Of a DNA stretch of 64,000 nt, positions 16,739 through 26,396 are shown in pieces. The stretch spans positions 1 to 64,000 of the forward strand of contig QAML01000076.1 in the NCBI GenBank assembly GCA_003150315.1, written 5' to 3'. The translations under genes and the position numbers were made by a program. Numbering within the stretch: position 1 is the first letter of the stretch; each line of letters starts with the position of its first letter. Origin of the DNA: Prevotellaceae bacterium (lineage in GTDB: Bacteria > Bacteroidota > Bacteroidia > Bacteroidales > Bacteroidaceae). The notes under the pieces were generated by a model. It was not told the DNA's origin. It saw only the letters and a list, made by a program, of their open reading frames with translations, and made no database searches.

Positions 16739-18706
16739 ATGTACAACTTACGAAAAATTATTTCAATATGCCTTTTGGTTGCGGGCATCGGAGTTTCCGC
16801 GCAAAAGGTCTATGACATTCATCCCGTTCCGCAGGAACAGGTAAAAACCGAAGGCACATGCCGTTTCACGCCTACTGTTACGGTTGTTGCGGAAAAGGCT
16901 ATCGATATGCCTACAATGGCGAGAGCAACCGAAGTGTTGCGAGAGCATGGCATAAAAGCCGTTTTTGCAAAGAAGGCAATAAAGGGCAGTGCCACCATAT
17001 ACCTCGGCGTGAACGGTTCGAAGGGTGTGGCTGACAAGGCTGCAAAAAAGCTTGCGCTGAAACGCGACATATTCGGCAACAAAAAGTTCGACCGCCACAT
17101 TCTGTCGCTTACGTCCGACAAAGGATTGGCTAAGCTCGTGATTTTGGGCGAGAATACAAACGCGGTGTTCTTTGGACTGGCAAGTTTGGAGCAAATGCTC
17201 GACAACGGGAATGATAATCTTCAGTGCGTAAACATTTACGATTATGCCGACATCAAAGATCGCGGTGTCATAGAGGGGTATTACGGAATGCCTTACTCGG
17301 TTGCCGTAACCAAGGACCTTCTTCATTTCATGATGCGCAATAAAATGAACTCCTATATGTATGGTGCCAAGAGTGATGCCTATCATTCGCAGTATTGGGA
17401 CAAACCTTATCCCTCCACACTCACGGATGAGCAGAAATCAATGGGATGTTTCACAGCCGACAACATGAAAGAGATATGCGAAGTGTCGGCTGCCACGAAA
17501 GTTAACTTTATTTGGGCTATTCATCCGGGAAAGGCTTTCACTGGCAACGATGATAATGTGATAGATCGCATAATCGGTAAGTTCGAACTCATGCACGATT
17601 TGGGCGTTCGCCAGTTTGCCGTGTTTGTTGACGATGTAGGTGTGCCCACCGATGCTCCCACGCTTGCGCTTAATGCAAAACGTCTCACCGATTTGCAGAA
17701 TGCCATGGACAAGAAGTGGAATTTTAAGGGCGCAGTACCTGCCGATACGTTGAAGCCCCTGCATTTTGTACCGCAACTTTATGCTTACGGTTGGGAGAAG
17801 CCTCAAACGCGAGTTAATTTCTATAAGGCTTTGTCGAATACTCCCCACAAAACTCAAGTATATATCACCGGCAAAGCCACATGGAGCGTTCCAAACAATA
17901 CAGACCTGAATGTGATAGAAACCGACTTTGGAAGAGGCGTGGCATGGTGGTGGAATTATCCGTGCAATGACAATGCCGATGCGTGGACTTTCCCTGCCGA
18001 TATGTATTCCAACTTTGTCGATATGCCGTCAATAGAGAGTAATTCCACTCTTCCCAAGCATCTTGAGCATTGCGCCTCATTGCTGAGCAATCCTATGCAG
18101 CAGGGCGAAATTGCCAAGATACCTCTTTTCAGCATAGCCGATTATGCGTGGAACAACAGCGAGTTTAACAGTGTGGAAAGTTGGAAAGCCGCTCTCCCGG
18201 CGGTAGTTGGCAAGCAGTTTGCCCCGGCTCTCGAAAGCGTAATACCTTATTTGCGCATTAACGACCCCGAAGAGTTCGGCGCAATGGTGAATGCTTATAA
18301 AAACGGCGGCGATGCATCGCAGTTGAAGGCTGTTCTTGAGAACATTGCCAAGAATTGCAAGTTCCTAAACGGCATGAAATATTCTTCAATCAAGGAACTG
18401 TCGCTGTTTCATGAGGACATCTGCCCGTGGATTTTGAAGTTGGGAGCCACCGCGCAGGTTGTGAACGAACTGATGGACATTGCCGCCATGTCTCAAACCG
18501 ATGCCGAAAAACAGGCACGCTATGATGCTGTTGCCGCAAAGGCTAAAGCTCTGACAAACGCGCCCGAATATAGCGTTCTTGCCCTTGAAGGCATGGGCGG
18601 CGGCATAGGAAAACAGATTTATAATGTGGAATTTGCAAAAAAATATCTCACACCGTTCGTTTCCTATCTGTTGGAGAAGGCAAATCCCCAATCTGACAAG
18701 AAATAA
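16739..18706 (+). CDS. Secreted GH84 beta-N-acetylglucosaminidase
   Basis: 655 aa with a signal peptide (cleavage after ISICLLVAGIGVSA). An N-terminal GH20b-like domain (about 25-150) precedes a GH84 barrel that starts at DRGVIEGYYGMPYS. The catalytic Asp pair is seen in FAVFVDDVG, as in the Bacteroides O-GlcNAcase family, and MNSYMYGAKSDAYHSQYW matches the substrate-binding segment. A helical C-terminal domain follows. It likely releases beta-linked GlcNAc from host or dietary glycans in the periplasm or at the surface. The gene stands alone, between repeat copies 4 and 5. Confidence 0.92.
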   Translation: MYNLRKIISICLLVAGIGVSAQKVYDIHPVPQEQVKTEGTCRFTPTVTVVAEKAIDMPTMARATEVLREHGIKAVFAKKAIKGSATIYLGVNGSKGVADKAAKKLALKRDIFGNKKFDRHILSLTSDKGLAKLVILGENTNAVFFGLASLEQMLDNGNDNLQCVNIYDYADIKDRGVIEGYYGMPYSVAVTKDLLHFMMRNKMNSYMYGAKSDAYHSQYWDKPYPSTLTDEQKSMGCFTADNMKEICEVSAATKVNFIWAIHPGKAFTGNDDNVIDRIIGKFELMHDLGVRQFAVFVDDVGVPTDAPTLALNAKRLTDLQNAMDKKWNFKGAVPADTLKPLHFVPQLYAYGWEKPQTRVNFYKALSNTPHKTQVYITGKATWSVPNNTDLNVIETDFGRGVAWWWNYPCNDNADAWTFPADMYSNFVDMPSIESNSTLPKHLEHCASLLSNPMQQGEIAKIPLFSIADYAWNNSEFNSVESWKAALPAVVGKQFAPALESVIPYLRINDPEEFGAMVNAYKNGGDASQLKAVLENIAKNCKFLNGMKYSSIKELSLFHEDICPWILKLGATAQVVNELMDIAAMSQTDAEKQARYDAVAAKAKALTNAPEYSVLALEGMGGGIGKQIYNVEFAKKYLTPFVSYLLEKANPQSDKK

Positions 18707-18851
18707 AAAGCGGATTTTTAGGGCTTTTGTGAGTTGTTGAATTTCAAGAACTTGTAAAGGCTAAAAATACAAGCCATATATTTTAAAATACAAGGCACTT
18801 ATTTTAAAACAAGTGCCTTGTATTTTTTATTACATGCCTTGTGTTTTTTTC
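18707..18851 (+). repeat. Modular palindromic intergenic repeat, copy 5
   Basis: One of the most complete copies. Left flank aaagcggatttttagggc and gttgaatttcaagaacttg, core half-sites ACAAGCCATATATTTT, ACAAGGCACTTATTTT, AAAACAAGTGCCTTGT, then a T-run and right flank catgccttgtgttttttt. It fills almost all of the space between two convergent genes that lack any other terminator. Confidence 0.88.
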
Positions 18852-18890
18852 GGTGTCGGCATGCACGGAAAAATTTATCCCGTTTCGATA

Positions 18891-19571
18891 TTAAAATTCG
18901 CTTTCGGACGATGAATCGGGAGCAATGTCCGCAGCCAAATCGAAATGGCATTTTATAATACCCAAATCGATTTTCGAGTACATGCCTCTGCCTGTGGAAA
19001 ACATCGGTTTACCGTTGTCGGAAAGCGAAATCCTGAAATTTTGTTTGTTCAAAGCCGTGGGCGCGAGTAGGGCGGCTTCCACGCCTTTTGCGAACCATTG
19101 CGGCGGACATACCGCATTGCATACGTCCGAATAGGTTTTCGATTTATGAGGTTTGCCCTGCGATTCGCCATATCCCAAGGCTATGACTGCCAAAAGTCGT
19201 TGGTGGGGCAGAAGATACTTTTTTGCCGCTTTTTTGCTGAATGTAAGTCCCGCCCAACAGGTGTTCAGTCCGAGCGTTTGCGCAAGCAGAACTATTCGTT
19301 CGCCGAAATATCCGCAAAGTTCCTCGCCGTTTTCAAGCGCGGACGGCATGGCAACCACCACACAATTATATATGTTGCGAAATTTTCCGTAGCGGGCAAG
19401 AAAACTTTTGAAAACCGAAGGGTCGTCTTTGACAAGTTTCATGCATATGCCGTTTCTGACGTTATACTTTTCCATCTCCTTCTCCAAAATGGCGAGTTTC
19501 TCGGTTTCAACCGGCTTTTCCGTGTAACTTCTCACGGAATGCCGCAAAGGAATTGCATCTGTAAGATTCAT
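18891..19571 (-). CDS. Nitroreductase-family FMN-dependent oxidoreductase
   Basis: 226 aa from the ATG at 19571, chosen because PLRHSVRSYTEKPV should lie near the start and a promoter lies just upstream; a start at 19655 would place the promoter inside the gene. It is a compact nitroreductase fold with the FMN-binding R-H-S-V-R segment, a WAGLTF motif and LLAVIALGYGESQGKPH. The C-terminal part (ALLAPTALNKQNF) matches the flavin-site segment of the TM1586-like subgroup. The substrate is unknown. It converges on the GH84 gene across repeat copy 5. Confidence 0.85.
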   Translation of the reverse strand: MNLTDAIPLRHSVRSYTEKPVETEKLAILEKEMEKYNVRNGICMKLVKDDPSVFKSFLARYGKFRNIYNCVVVAMPSALENGEELCGYFGERIVLLAQTLGLNTCWAGLTFSKKAAKKYLLPHQRLLAVIALGYGESQGKPHKSKTYSDVCNAVCPPQWFAKGVEAALLAPTALNKQNFRISLSDNGKPMFSTGRGMYSKIDLGIIKCHFDLAADIAPDSSSESEF

Positions 19572-19591
19572 ATCTTGAAAATAATATGCTG

Positions 19592-19623
19592 CAAAAATAT
19601 GGAAAGTTTCGGCTATACGGAAA
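19592..19623 (-). promoter_or_regulatory. Promoter of the nitroreductase gene
   Basis: On the minus strand: TTTC, 20 nt, TATTTTTG at 19599-19592. This gives a start near 19585, 14 nt before the chosen ATG. Confidence 0.55.
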
Positions 19624-19784
19624 CATAAAACCGCAAAACCGCAAGCGGTAATCATGTGCGGACATGTGTGTATAGTTTTGTCAAGTACTGTTTATAGTTG
19701 ATTGCAAAAGTTTGCACGTTTGCCGCCATGGTGTGTTATTTTGTCAGTTAATATCGCAGAAATTCGTTAAATCATCCGTTTTTG

Positions 19785-19816
19785 TTTGTTTTTTCGACCT
19801 CAAATACCTACTTTTG
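19785..19816 (+). promoter_or_regulatory. Promoter of the ilv operon
   Basis: TTTG at 19785-19788, 20-nt spacer, TACTTTTG at 19809-19816. The short leader of about 40 nt shows no attenuator hairpin or leader peptide rich in Ile, Leu or Val. Confidence 0.75.
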
Positions 19817-19861
19817 CTAATGACATAGATATTGCATATATACTCCGTATAGGACAAGGTA

Positions 19862-21682
19862 ATGACTGAAAAGATGAAAATACAACTAAGAAGCGCCTTC
19901 TCCACAGAAGGAAGAAAAATGGCCGGTTCGCGTGCCCTGTGGGTTGCCACGGGAATGAAACGTGAGCAGTTTGGAAAGCCTATCATTGCGATAGCCAACT
20001 CGTTTACGCAGTTTGTGCCGGGACATACGCACCTTCATGAGGCAGGTCAGCTTGTAAAGAAAGAAATAGAAAAACTCGGTTGCTATGCTGCCGAATTCAA
20101 TACCATAGCTATTGACGACGGTATAGCAATGGGGCATGACGGAATGCTTTATTCTCTTCCGTCTCGCGATTTGATAGCTGACTCCGTGGAGTATATGGTT
20201 AACGCACACAAGGCAGATGCGCTTGTATGTATAAGTAATTGCGACAAGATAACCCCCGGAATGCTCATGGCAGCCATGAGACTTAATATTCCAACTGTTT
20301 TCGTGTCGGGCGGACCTATGGAAGCCGGCAGATGGAACAATCAGAATATTGATCTTATCACTGCAATGGTGAAAGGTGCGGATAAAAGCGTTTCACTGGA
20401 CGAACTCAATGAAATAGAAGAGCATGCCTGCCCCGGATGCGGATGCTGTTCGGGAATGTTTACGGCTAACTCAATGAATTCTCTGACCGAGGCAATAGGT
20501 CTCGGATTGCCGGGAAACGGAACAATACTTGCTTCACACGTCAATAGAATTCAACTGTTCAAGGACGCAGCAAAACTGATTGTTGAGAATGCATATAAAT
20601 ATTATGGCGAAGGCGATGAGAGCGTTCTTCCGCGTAGTATAGCCACAAGAGAAGCCTTTTTGAACGCCATGTCTCTTGATATAGCAATGGGAGGATCTAC
20701 AAATACTGTTCTTCATCTTCTTGCCGTGGCAAACGAAGGCGGTGTGGACTTTAAGATGAAGGACATAGACGCTTTGAGTCGCAGAGTGCCGTGTCTTTGC
20801 AAGCTTGCCCCGAATACGCAGAAGTACTCCGTGGAAAACTGTAACCGTGCAGGCGGTATTCTCGGCATTTTGGGCGAATTGGCAAAGGGTGAATTGCTCG
20901 ACACTTCAGTAAAGCGTGTTGACGGCATGACACTTGGAGAAGCAATTTCGAAATACGATATAACAAAGAAAGAAATAGACCCGGAGGCTTCGCGCATATA
21001 TCATAGCGCACCGGGCAGAAAATTCACCACAACCATGGGCTCGCAAGATGCGCAGTGGGAAACTCTTGACGATAATCGCGCAGAAGGTTGCATTCGCGAC
21101 CTTGAGCATGCTTACTCAAAAGATGGTGGTCTTGCTGTTCTCTTTGGTAATATAGCCAAGGACGGTTGCGTGGTGAAAACTGCGGGGGTGGACGAATCCA
21201 TTTGGCATTTCAAAGGTCCTGCAAAGGTGTTCGATTCGCAGGAAGCAGCTTGTGAGGGAATCCTTGGCGGAAAAATAAAGAGCGGTGATGTGGTTGTGAT
21301 AACTCATGAAGGACCTAAAGGCGGTCCCGGCATGCAGGAAATGCTTTATCCCACATCTTATATAAAGAGTATTCATCTTGGTAAAGAATGTGCCTTGATT
21401 ACCGACGGACGTTTCAGTGGCGGAACATCCGGATTGAGCATAGGACATATTTCGCCTGAGGCTGCATCCGGCGGGGCAATAGGGAAAATAGTAGACGGAG
21501 ACATTATCGAAATAAACATTCCCGAACGTTCTATAAAAGTTCTCCTTTCAGACGAAGAGCTCGAGGCACGTCCGCAGGTGCCTTTGAAACGTAATCGCAC
21601 GGTGTCGAAAGCTTTGCGTGCTTATGCTGCAATGGTTAGCTCTGCCGACAAAGGTGGTGTAAGAATTCTCAAAGACGAATGA
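19862..21682 (+). CDS. ilvD: Dihydroxy-acid dehydratase
   Basis: 606 aa, normal length. The signature [20 protein letters not shown] near residue 124 and the cluster segment [17 protein letters not shown] provide the Fe-S cysteines. The C-terminal half has [12 protein letters not shown] and [19 protein letters not shown]. It catalyses the third common step of Val/Ile synthesis. It is the first gene of a tight five-gene operon; ilvB starts 1 nt after its stop. Confidence 0.97.
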   Translation: MTEKMKIQLRSAFSTEGRKMAGSRALWVATGMKREQFGKPIIAIANSFTQFVPGHTHLHEAGQLVKKEIEKLGCYAAEFNTIAIDDGIAMGHDGMLYSLPSRDLIADSVEYMVNAHKADALVCISNCDKITPGMLMAAMRLNIPTVFVSGGPMEAGRWNNQNIDLITAMVKGADKSVSLDELNEIEEHACPGCGCCSGMFTANSMNSLTEAIGLGLPGNGTILASHVNRIQLFKDAAKLIVENAYKYYGEGDESVLPRSIATREAFLNAMSLDIAMGGSTNTVLHLLAVANEGGVDFKMKDIDALSRRVPCLCKLAPNTQKYSVENCNRAGGILGILGELAKGELLDTSVKRVDGMTLGEAISKYDITKKEIDPEASRIYHSAPGRKFTTTMGSQDAQWETLDDNRAEGCIRDLEHAYSKDGGLAVLFGNIAKDGCVVKTAGVDESIWHFKGPAKVFDSQEAACEGILGGKIKSGDVVVITHEGPKGGPGMQEMLYPTSYIKSIHLGKECALITDGRFSGGTSGLSIGHISPEAASGGAIGKIVDGDIIEINIPERSIKVLLSDEELEARPQVPLKRNRTVSKALRAYAAMVSSADKGGVRILKDE

Positions 21683-21683
21683 A

Positions 21684-23387
21684 ATGGGAAGTGAATTGAT
21701 TACCGGCGCAGAGATTCTCATACGCTCCTTAATAGACGAAGGAGTAACTACGGTGTTTGGTTATCCCGGCGGAGCCATAATGCCGGTGTATGACAAGCTT
21801 TACGATTATCAGGGAAAGCAGATAAATCATATTCTTGTGCGTCATGAGCAGGCTGCCGCGCATGCTGCCGAAGGCTATGCCCGCGTAAGCGGAAAAGTTG
21901 GTGTGGCTATAGCAACGAGCGGACCGGGTGCCACAAATACCATAACGGGCATCGCCGATGCCATGATGGACAGCACTCCAATGGTAGTTATTACCGGACA
22001 AGTAGGAGTGGGTGCTTTGGGAACCGATGCCTTTCAGGAATGTGATGTAGTTGATATTGCGCAGCCAATATCGAAATGGGCTTATCAGATAAGAAGTGCC
22101 GAGAAAGTGGCATGGGCTGTAAGCCGCGCATTTTATATAGCTCGTAGCGGACGTCCGGGACCTGTTGTTCTTGATTTCACGAAGAACGCGCAAACAGAAC
22201 TGGCAGAATACGAAAAAAGAAATATAAACTTCATTCGCAGTTACCAGCCTGTACCCGAACATACCCCGGAATCTATTAAAGAAGCGGCACAACTTATAAA
22301 CGAAAGCTGTAAGCCTCTCGTACTTGTGGGACAGGGTGTGCAGTTGGGCGGAGCACAAAAAGAACTGCAAGAGTTCATTGAAAAAATAGATGCTCCCGCA
22401 GGTTGCACTTTACTTGGTCTTTCGGCACTGCCGAGCAGTCATCCGTTAAATGTAGGGATGCTCGGAATGCACGGAAGCTATGCCGTAAACGTAAAGACCC
22501 AGGAGTGCGATTTGCTTATAGCAGTTGGAATGCGCTTTGACGACCGTATTACGGGAAAACTAAGTACTTATGCCGGTCGCGCAAAGAAAATTCATTTTGA
22601 CATAGACCCTTCGGAGATAAACAAGAATGTTGCTGTTGATGTTCCTGTGCTTGGCGATTGCAAGGAAACGCTTGCCGAGGTAATAAAACTCTTGAAGCCG
22701 GGAAATCATAAGGCTTGGCGCGAAAGTTTCGAGCAATTCCAAAAGATAGAAGAGGAAAAAGTAATAAACCGCGAGATACATCCTGCAGAAGGTCCGCTTC
22801 ACATGGGCGAAGTTATCAATGTTGTTACGAAAGCCACAAATAACGAAGCGATTCTTGTAACGGATGTCGGGCAGAATCAAATGATGTCGGCGCGTTATTT
22901 CAGGTTTTCCAAAAACAACAGTATTGTTACTTCCGGCGGCATGGGCACTATGGGATTCGGACTTCCCGCTGCCATAGGCGCAACATTCGCAGCTCCCGAA
23001 AGAACTGTCTGTTTCTTTACCGGCGATGGCGGTTTGCAGATGACGATAGAGGAATTCGGCACGATTATGGAGCAGCATTCGCCCGTGAAAATCATATTAA
23101 TGAACAACAATTACCTTGGCAACGTTCGCCAGTGGCAGCAGTTGTTCTTTGAGTCAAGGTATTCGTTTACGCGGATGATGAATCCTGATTACGAAAAGAT
23201 AGCTTCCGCTTACAACATTCCCTGTCGCACGGTGATTGATCGCAAAGATCTTGCGGATGCTGTGAAGGAAATGATAGAAACCGACGGTCCTTATCTCTTG
23301 CAAACGGTAGTGGCTGAAGAAGAGAACGTACTTCCCATGTGCTGTCCCGGACATGATGTGGACGATATGTTGCTCGAACTAAAATAA
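21684..23387 (+). CDS. ilvB: Acetolactate synthase, large catalytic subunit
   Basis: 567 aa ThDP enzyme. The N-terminal domain has VFGYPGGAIMPVYD and the catalytic Glu in RHEQAAAHAAEGYAR. A central FAD-type domain and a C-terminal domain with the ThDP motif GDGGLQMTIEEFGTI and NNNYLGNVRQWQ follow. It condenses pyruvate with pyruvate or 2-oxobutyrate. The regulatory subunit gene follows after 20 nt. Confidence 0.97.
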   Translation: MGSELITGAEILIRSLIDEGVTTVFGYPGGAIMPVYDKLYDYQGKQINHILVRHEQAAAHAAEGYARVSGKVGVAIATSGPGATNTITGIADAMMDSTPMVVITGQVGVGALGTDAFQECDVVDIAQPISKWAYQIRSAEKVAWAVSRAFYIARSGRPGPVVLDFTKNAQTELAEYEKRNINFIRSYQPVPEHTPESIKEAAQLINESCKPLVLVGQGVQLGGAQKELQEFIEKIDAPAGCTLLGLSALPSSHPLNVGMLGMHGSYAVNVKTQECDLLIAVGMRFDDRITGKLSTYAGRAKKIHFDIDPSEINKNVAVDVPVLGDCKETLAEVIKLLKPGNHKAWRESFEQFQKIEEEKVINREIHPAEGPLHMGEVINVVTKATNNEAILVTDVGQNQMMSARYFRFSKNNSIVTSGGMGTMGFGLPAAIGATFAAPERTVCFFTGDGGLQMTIEEFGTIMEQHSPVKIILMNNNYLGNVRQWQQLFFESRYSFTRMMNPDYEKIASAYNIPCRTVIDRKDLADAVKEMIETDGPYLLQTVVAEEENVLPMCCPGHDVDDMLLELK

Positions 23388-23407
23388 ACGTAGAAAGTTA
23401 CTCAATC

Positions 23408-23965
23408 ATGCAATCAGACGAAACATTATATACACTTATAATATTCTCCGAGAACCTCCCCGGCGTGCTCAATCACATTACTACTGTCTTTACGCGCCGT
23501 CAGGTGAACATCGAGAGTCTCAACGTATCGGCTTCGAGCATTGAAGGTCTGCACAGATATACCATAACATGCTACTCAACAGAACTTGTAATCGAGAAAA
23601 TAGCCAAGCAGATAGAGAAGATAATAGATGTGGTCTCTGCAAGCTTTTTCACCGAGGACGACATCTTTACTCTCGAAACGGCATTGTTCAAACTTTCAAC
23701 GCCCGTGGTACTTGAGAACAGACAAATCTCAAAAGAAATCCGCACTTACGGAGCTAAGTTCGTGGAAGTCAATTCCACTTATTCCATTGTCTCTATGGAA
23801 GGAGTTACCGAAGAAATAAACAGTTTGTACAAACATCTTAAGGTGCTCGATTGCATTTTGCAGTTTGTCCATTCCGGTTCCATTGCCGTAACCAAGAGTA
23901 AGCGTGAGTTCGTAACGGAGTATCTGCTCCATCGCAACAGAGCGCGTTTGCAGTCGGAGGAGTAA
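23408..23965 (+). CDS. ilvN: Acetolactate synthase, small regulatory subunit
   Basis: 185 aa. The N-terminal ACT domain (about 8-80) has FSENLPGVLNHITTVFTRRQ and NIESLNVSAS, the usual valine-sensing fold. The C-terminal ALS_ss domain has EFVEVNSTYSIVSMEGVTEE-like sequence. It probably confers feedback inhibition by valine. It sits between ilvB and the thioesterase gene with 8 nt to the next start. Confidence 0.95.
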   Translation: MQSDETLYTLIIFSENLPGVLNHITTVFTRRQVNIESLNVSASSIEGLHRYTITCYSTELVIEKIAKQIEKIIDVVSASFFTEDDIFTLETALFKLSTPVVLENRQISKEIRTYGAKFVEVNSTYSIVSMEGVTEEINSLYKHLKVLDCILQFVHSGSIAVTKSKREFVTEYLLHRNRARLQSEE

Positions 23966-23973
23966 CTTTTCAA

Positions 23974-24741
23974 ATGAAACAGTTGGGCAAATCGAGCAAA
24001 TTCGAATATACCGTGGAACCTTTCACAGAAGATTTCACAGGTGTGTTGGCGTGGCAGGAACTCGGCAAAAGAATTCTCGCCGCTGCGGGAATGCACGCCG
24101 ACAGTCACGGATTCGGAATGAAGCAACTCATGCCGCAAAACATGGCGTGGGTTCTATCGCGCATGACAATCAGCATGAACGAAATGCCCAAGGTAAACGA
24201 AAAATACGCTGTTGATACTTGGATTCGCAATATCTATCGCACTTTCACCGACAGATGTTTTGCCATTCTCCGTCCCGACAATACGGCTTACGGCTATGCT
24301 TATACCACGTGGGCTCTCATAAACATGGAGACCCGTATGCCTGTGAATCTTGAGAATCTACCCGACGGCGGATTCGCCAAGTGGATTGATGACGAAAAGA
24401 TATGCCAAGTTTCCGACAATTCGCGCATCAGGGTGAAGGAATCCGAACCCTCGCGTGTCATTACCGCCTATTACAGCGATATTGACATAAACCGCCACGT
24501 CAACAGCATTAGATATATCGAGCACATGCTCGATCTTTTCCCGCAGGAGCAATATACCGGTCACCCTTTGGCGAATCTTGAGATTGCCTACCATGGCGAG
24601 GCTCTTTACGGTGATTCTCTTGCACTCTACAAGCAGTGTGTTTCGCCCGGGATCTGGGATGTGGAGGTGCGCATGCTGCCTCGGGAAGACGAGACCGGCA
24701 GGGAAAAGAAAATATGTTCCTGCCGCATGACATTCAAATAA
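23974..24741 (+). CDS. Acyl-ACP thioesterase
   Basis: 255 aa with two hotdog domains typical of bacterial FatA/FatB-like thioesterases. The first is about 1-140, with the TWIRNIYRTFTDRCF and TTWALINMETR strands. The second has SDIDINRHVNSIRYIEHMLD, where the Asn-His pair matches the catalytic N-x-H. It releases fatty acids from acyl-ACP. In Bacteroidales it is regularly found inside the ilv operon. A link between branched-chain keto acids and iso/anteiso fatty acids is a reasonable inference but is not shown by the sequence. Confidence 0.9.
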   Translation: MKQLGKSSKFEYTVEPFTEDFTGVLAWQELGKRILAAAGMHADSHGFGMKQLMPQNMAWVLSRMTISMNEMPKVNEKYAVDTWIRNIYRTFTDRCFAILRPDNTAYGYAYTTWALINMETRMPVNLENLPDGGFAKWIDDEKICQVSDNSRIRVKESEPSRVITAYYSDIDINRHVNSIRYIEHMLDLFPQEQYTGHPLANLEIAYHGEALYGDSLALYKQCVSPGIWDVEVRMLPREDETGREKKICSCRMTFK

Positions 24742-24810
24742 GAACAAAATAAACATGTATAACATGTCTCCCGCCCAAGGGCGAAGAGGAGACGCAAAAA
24801 CAAAAACAAA

Positions 24811-25854
24811 ATGGCAAAGATTAACTTTGGCGGCGTTGTAGAAGATGTTGCAACGCGTGAAGAATTTCCTTTGAGCAAGGCTCGTGAGGTTCTGAAAGAC
24901 GAAACCATCGCAGTTCTTGGTTATGGTATTCAAGGTCCGGGTCAGGCTTTGAACCTTCGCGACAACGGTTTCAATGTAATTGTTGGTCAGCGCAAGAGCA
25001 AAACTTACGATAAATGTGTTGCTGACGGCTGGGTGCCCGGCGAAACTCTTTTCTCTGTTGAAGAGGCTGCCGAGAAAGGCACAATCATCTGCATGCTTCT
25101 GAGCGATGCTGCACAGATTGAGATGTGGCCCAAAATCGAAAAGTATGTAACCAAAGGCAAAGCCCTCTATTTTTCACACGGCTTCGCCATTACATACAAG
25201 GAACGCACCAACGTTGTTCCTCCCTCAGATGTAGACGTAATCATGGTAGCTCCTAAGGGTTCGGGCACCTCACTTCGTTCACTCTTCCTCGAAGGGCGCG
25301 GCATCAACAGCTCGTACGCTGTGTTCCAGGACGCAACCGGCAAGGCTGAAGAGCGCACCATGGCAATGGGTATAGGCATTGGCTCGGGCTATATGTTCAA
25401 AACAACGTTCACACGTGAGACCTACAGCGACCTTACCGGCGAACGCGGCGCATTGATGGGCGCAGTGCAGGGAATGTTCCTCGCACAATACGAAACTCTC
25501 CGCAGCCACGGACACACTCCCTCCGAGGCATTCAACGAAACAGTTGAAGAGTTCACACAGAGTCTTCTTCCTATGGTAGGCAAAAACGGTATGGATTGGA
25601 TGTATGCCAACTGCTCCACAACCGCACAGCGCGGTGCGCTCGACTGGATGGGTCCGTTCCACGATGCCATCAAACCTGTAATGGAGAAACTCTATGAAAG
25701 CGTTGCCACCGGCAATGAAGCGCAGATTTCTATCGATAGCAATTCAAAACCCGACTATCGCGAGAAATTGAACAAAGAGCTTGAGGCTATCCATAACAGC
25801 GAAATGTGGCGCACAGGCGAGACTGTTCGCAAACTTCGTCCCGAGAACAACTGA
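24811..25854 (+). CDS. ilvC: Ketol-acid reductoisomerase
   Basis: 347 aa. The N-terminal Rossmann domain has VLGYGIQGPGQALNLRDNG, and the NADPH-specificity loop is GQRKSKTYDK. The knotted C-terminal domain has the metal Asp/Glu residues in TYSDLTGERGALMG and ETVEEFTQ. It makes the second common step of Val/Ile synthesis, so the operon order is ilvD-B-N-thioesterase-C. The 69-nt gap before it holds a short palindrome-like ACATGTataACATGT but no terminator. Confidence 0.97.
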   Translation: MAKINFGGVVEDVATREEFPLSKAREVLKDETIAVLGYGIQGPGQALNLRDNGFNVIVGQRKSKTYDKCVADGWVPGETLFSVEEAAEKGTIICMLLSDAAQIEMWPKIEKYVTKGKALYFSHGFAITYKERTNVVPPSDVDVIMVAPKGSGTSLRSLFLEGRGINSSYAVFQDATGKAEERTMAMGIGIGSGYMFKTTFTRETYSDLTGERGALMGAVQGMFLAQYETLRSHGHTPSEAFNETVEEFTQSLLPMVGKNGMDWMYANCSTTAQRGALDWMGPFHDAIKPVMEKLYESVATGNEAQISIDSNSKPDYREKLNKELEAIHNSEMWRTGETVRKLRPENN

Positions 25855-25877
25855 TTTTAGAGCAATAAACATAACAG

Positions 25878-25911
25878 AATACCGCAACTTTTCCGGGTTG
25901 CGGTATTTTTT
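25878..25911 (+). terminator. Terminator of the ilv operon
   Basis: An 11-bp stem AATACCGCAAC/GTTGCGGTATT with an 8-nt loop and six T, 23 nt after the ilvC stop. Confidence 0.92.
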
Positions 25912-26016
25912 GTCTCCGTACCTCCCGCACGGTGGTAAATGCCACCGTTTCCGACAAAAACAAGAAGTCTTTTCGATGCGCCAAAACGAACTTCTTTTAT
26001 AGCTTTTCCGTACCCC

Positions 26017-26144
26017 GAAAAAAACATAAGGCTTATCGCAAAAAATACAAGCCATATATTTTAAAATATGTGCCTTATGTTTTGAAATAAGTGCCTTGTA
26101 TTTTTGACCATTTGCACACCTTTGATTCATAATAACTTATAAGA
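26017..26144 (-). repeat. Modular palindromic intergenic repeat, copy 6 (diverged)
   Basis: Left flank cataaggcttatcgcaaaaaa, then ACAAGCCATATATTTT, a variant AAAATATGTGCCTTAT and AAATAAGTGCCTTGT. The right flank has ataacttataag. The palindrome is imperfect because the middle half-site is replaced by a second rightward unit. Nothing else is supported in the 542-nt ilvC-lysS gap apart from the terminator and a promoter-like TAATTTTG at 26362 before lysS. Confidence 0.75.
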
Positions 26145-26396
26145 CCATCCGAAAACACAGTTTTCAAGTGCGCGGAAACCGTTGGGAGTGAAAAAATATT
26201 CATTCTCTGCGCGGCAACATGTTGTTAGTTTGTCGGACTGCAGGGAACGAATCACGGATGATTCTGTCTGCGGATTGCTAAATGAAGTTTCCATTGGTGA
26301 AAGCTTGGTAACAATTGACACATGAATGCCGTTATGTTGGGGGCAATCGGAAAGAATTTCGTAATTTTGCAGGTAAAATCACATTATAGTGCAAAA

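Noticed and set aside
19817..19861. Transcription attenuator for the ilv operon
   Set aside because: The leader of about 40 nt has neither a leader peptide rich in branched-chain codons nor competing hairpins.
26127..26321. 64-codon minus-strand frame before lysS
   Set aside because: No motif or promoter, and it runs from the flank of repeat copy 6 into the lysS promoter region.
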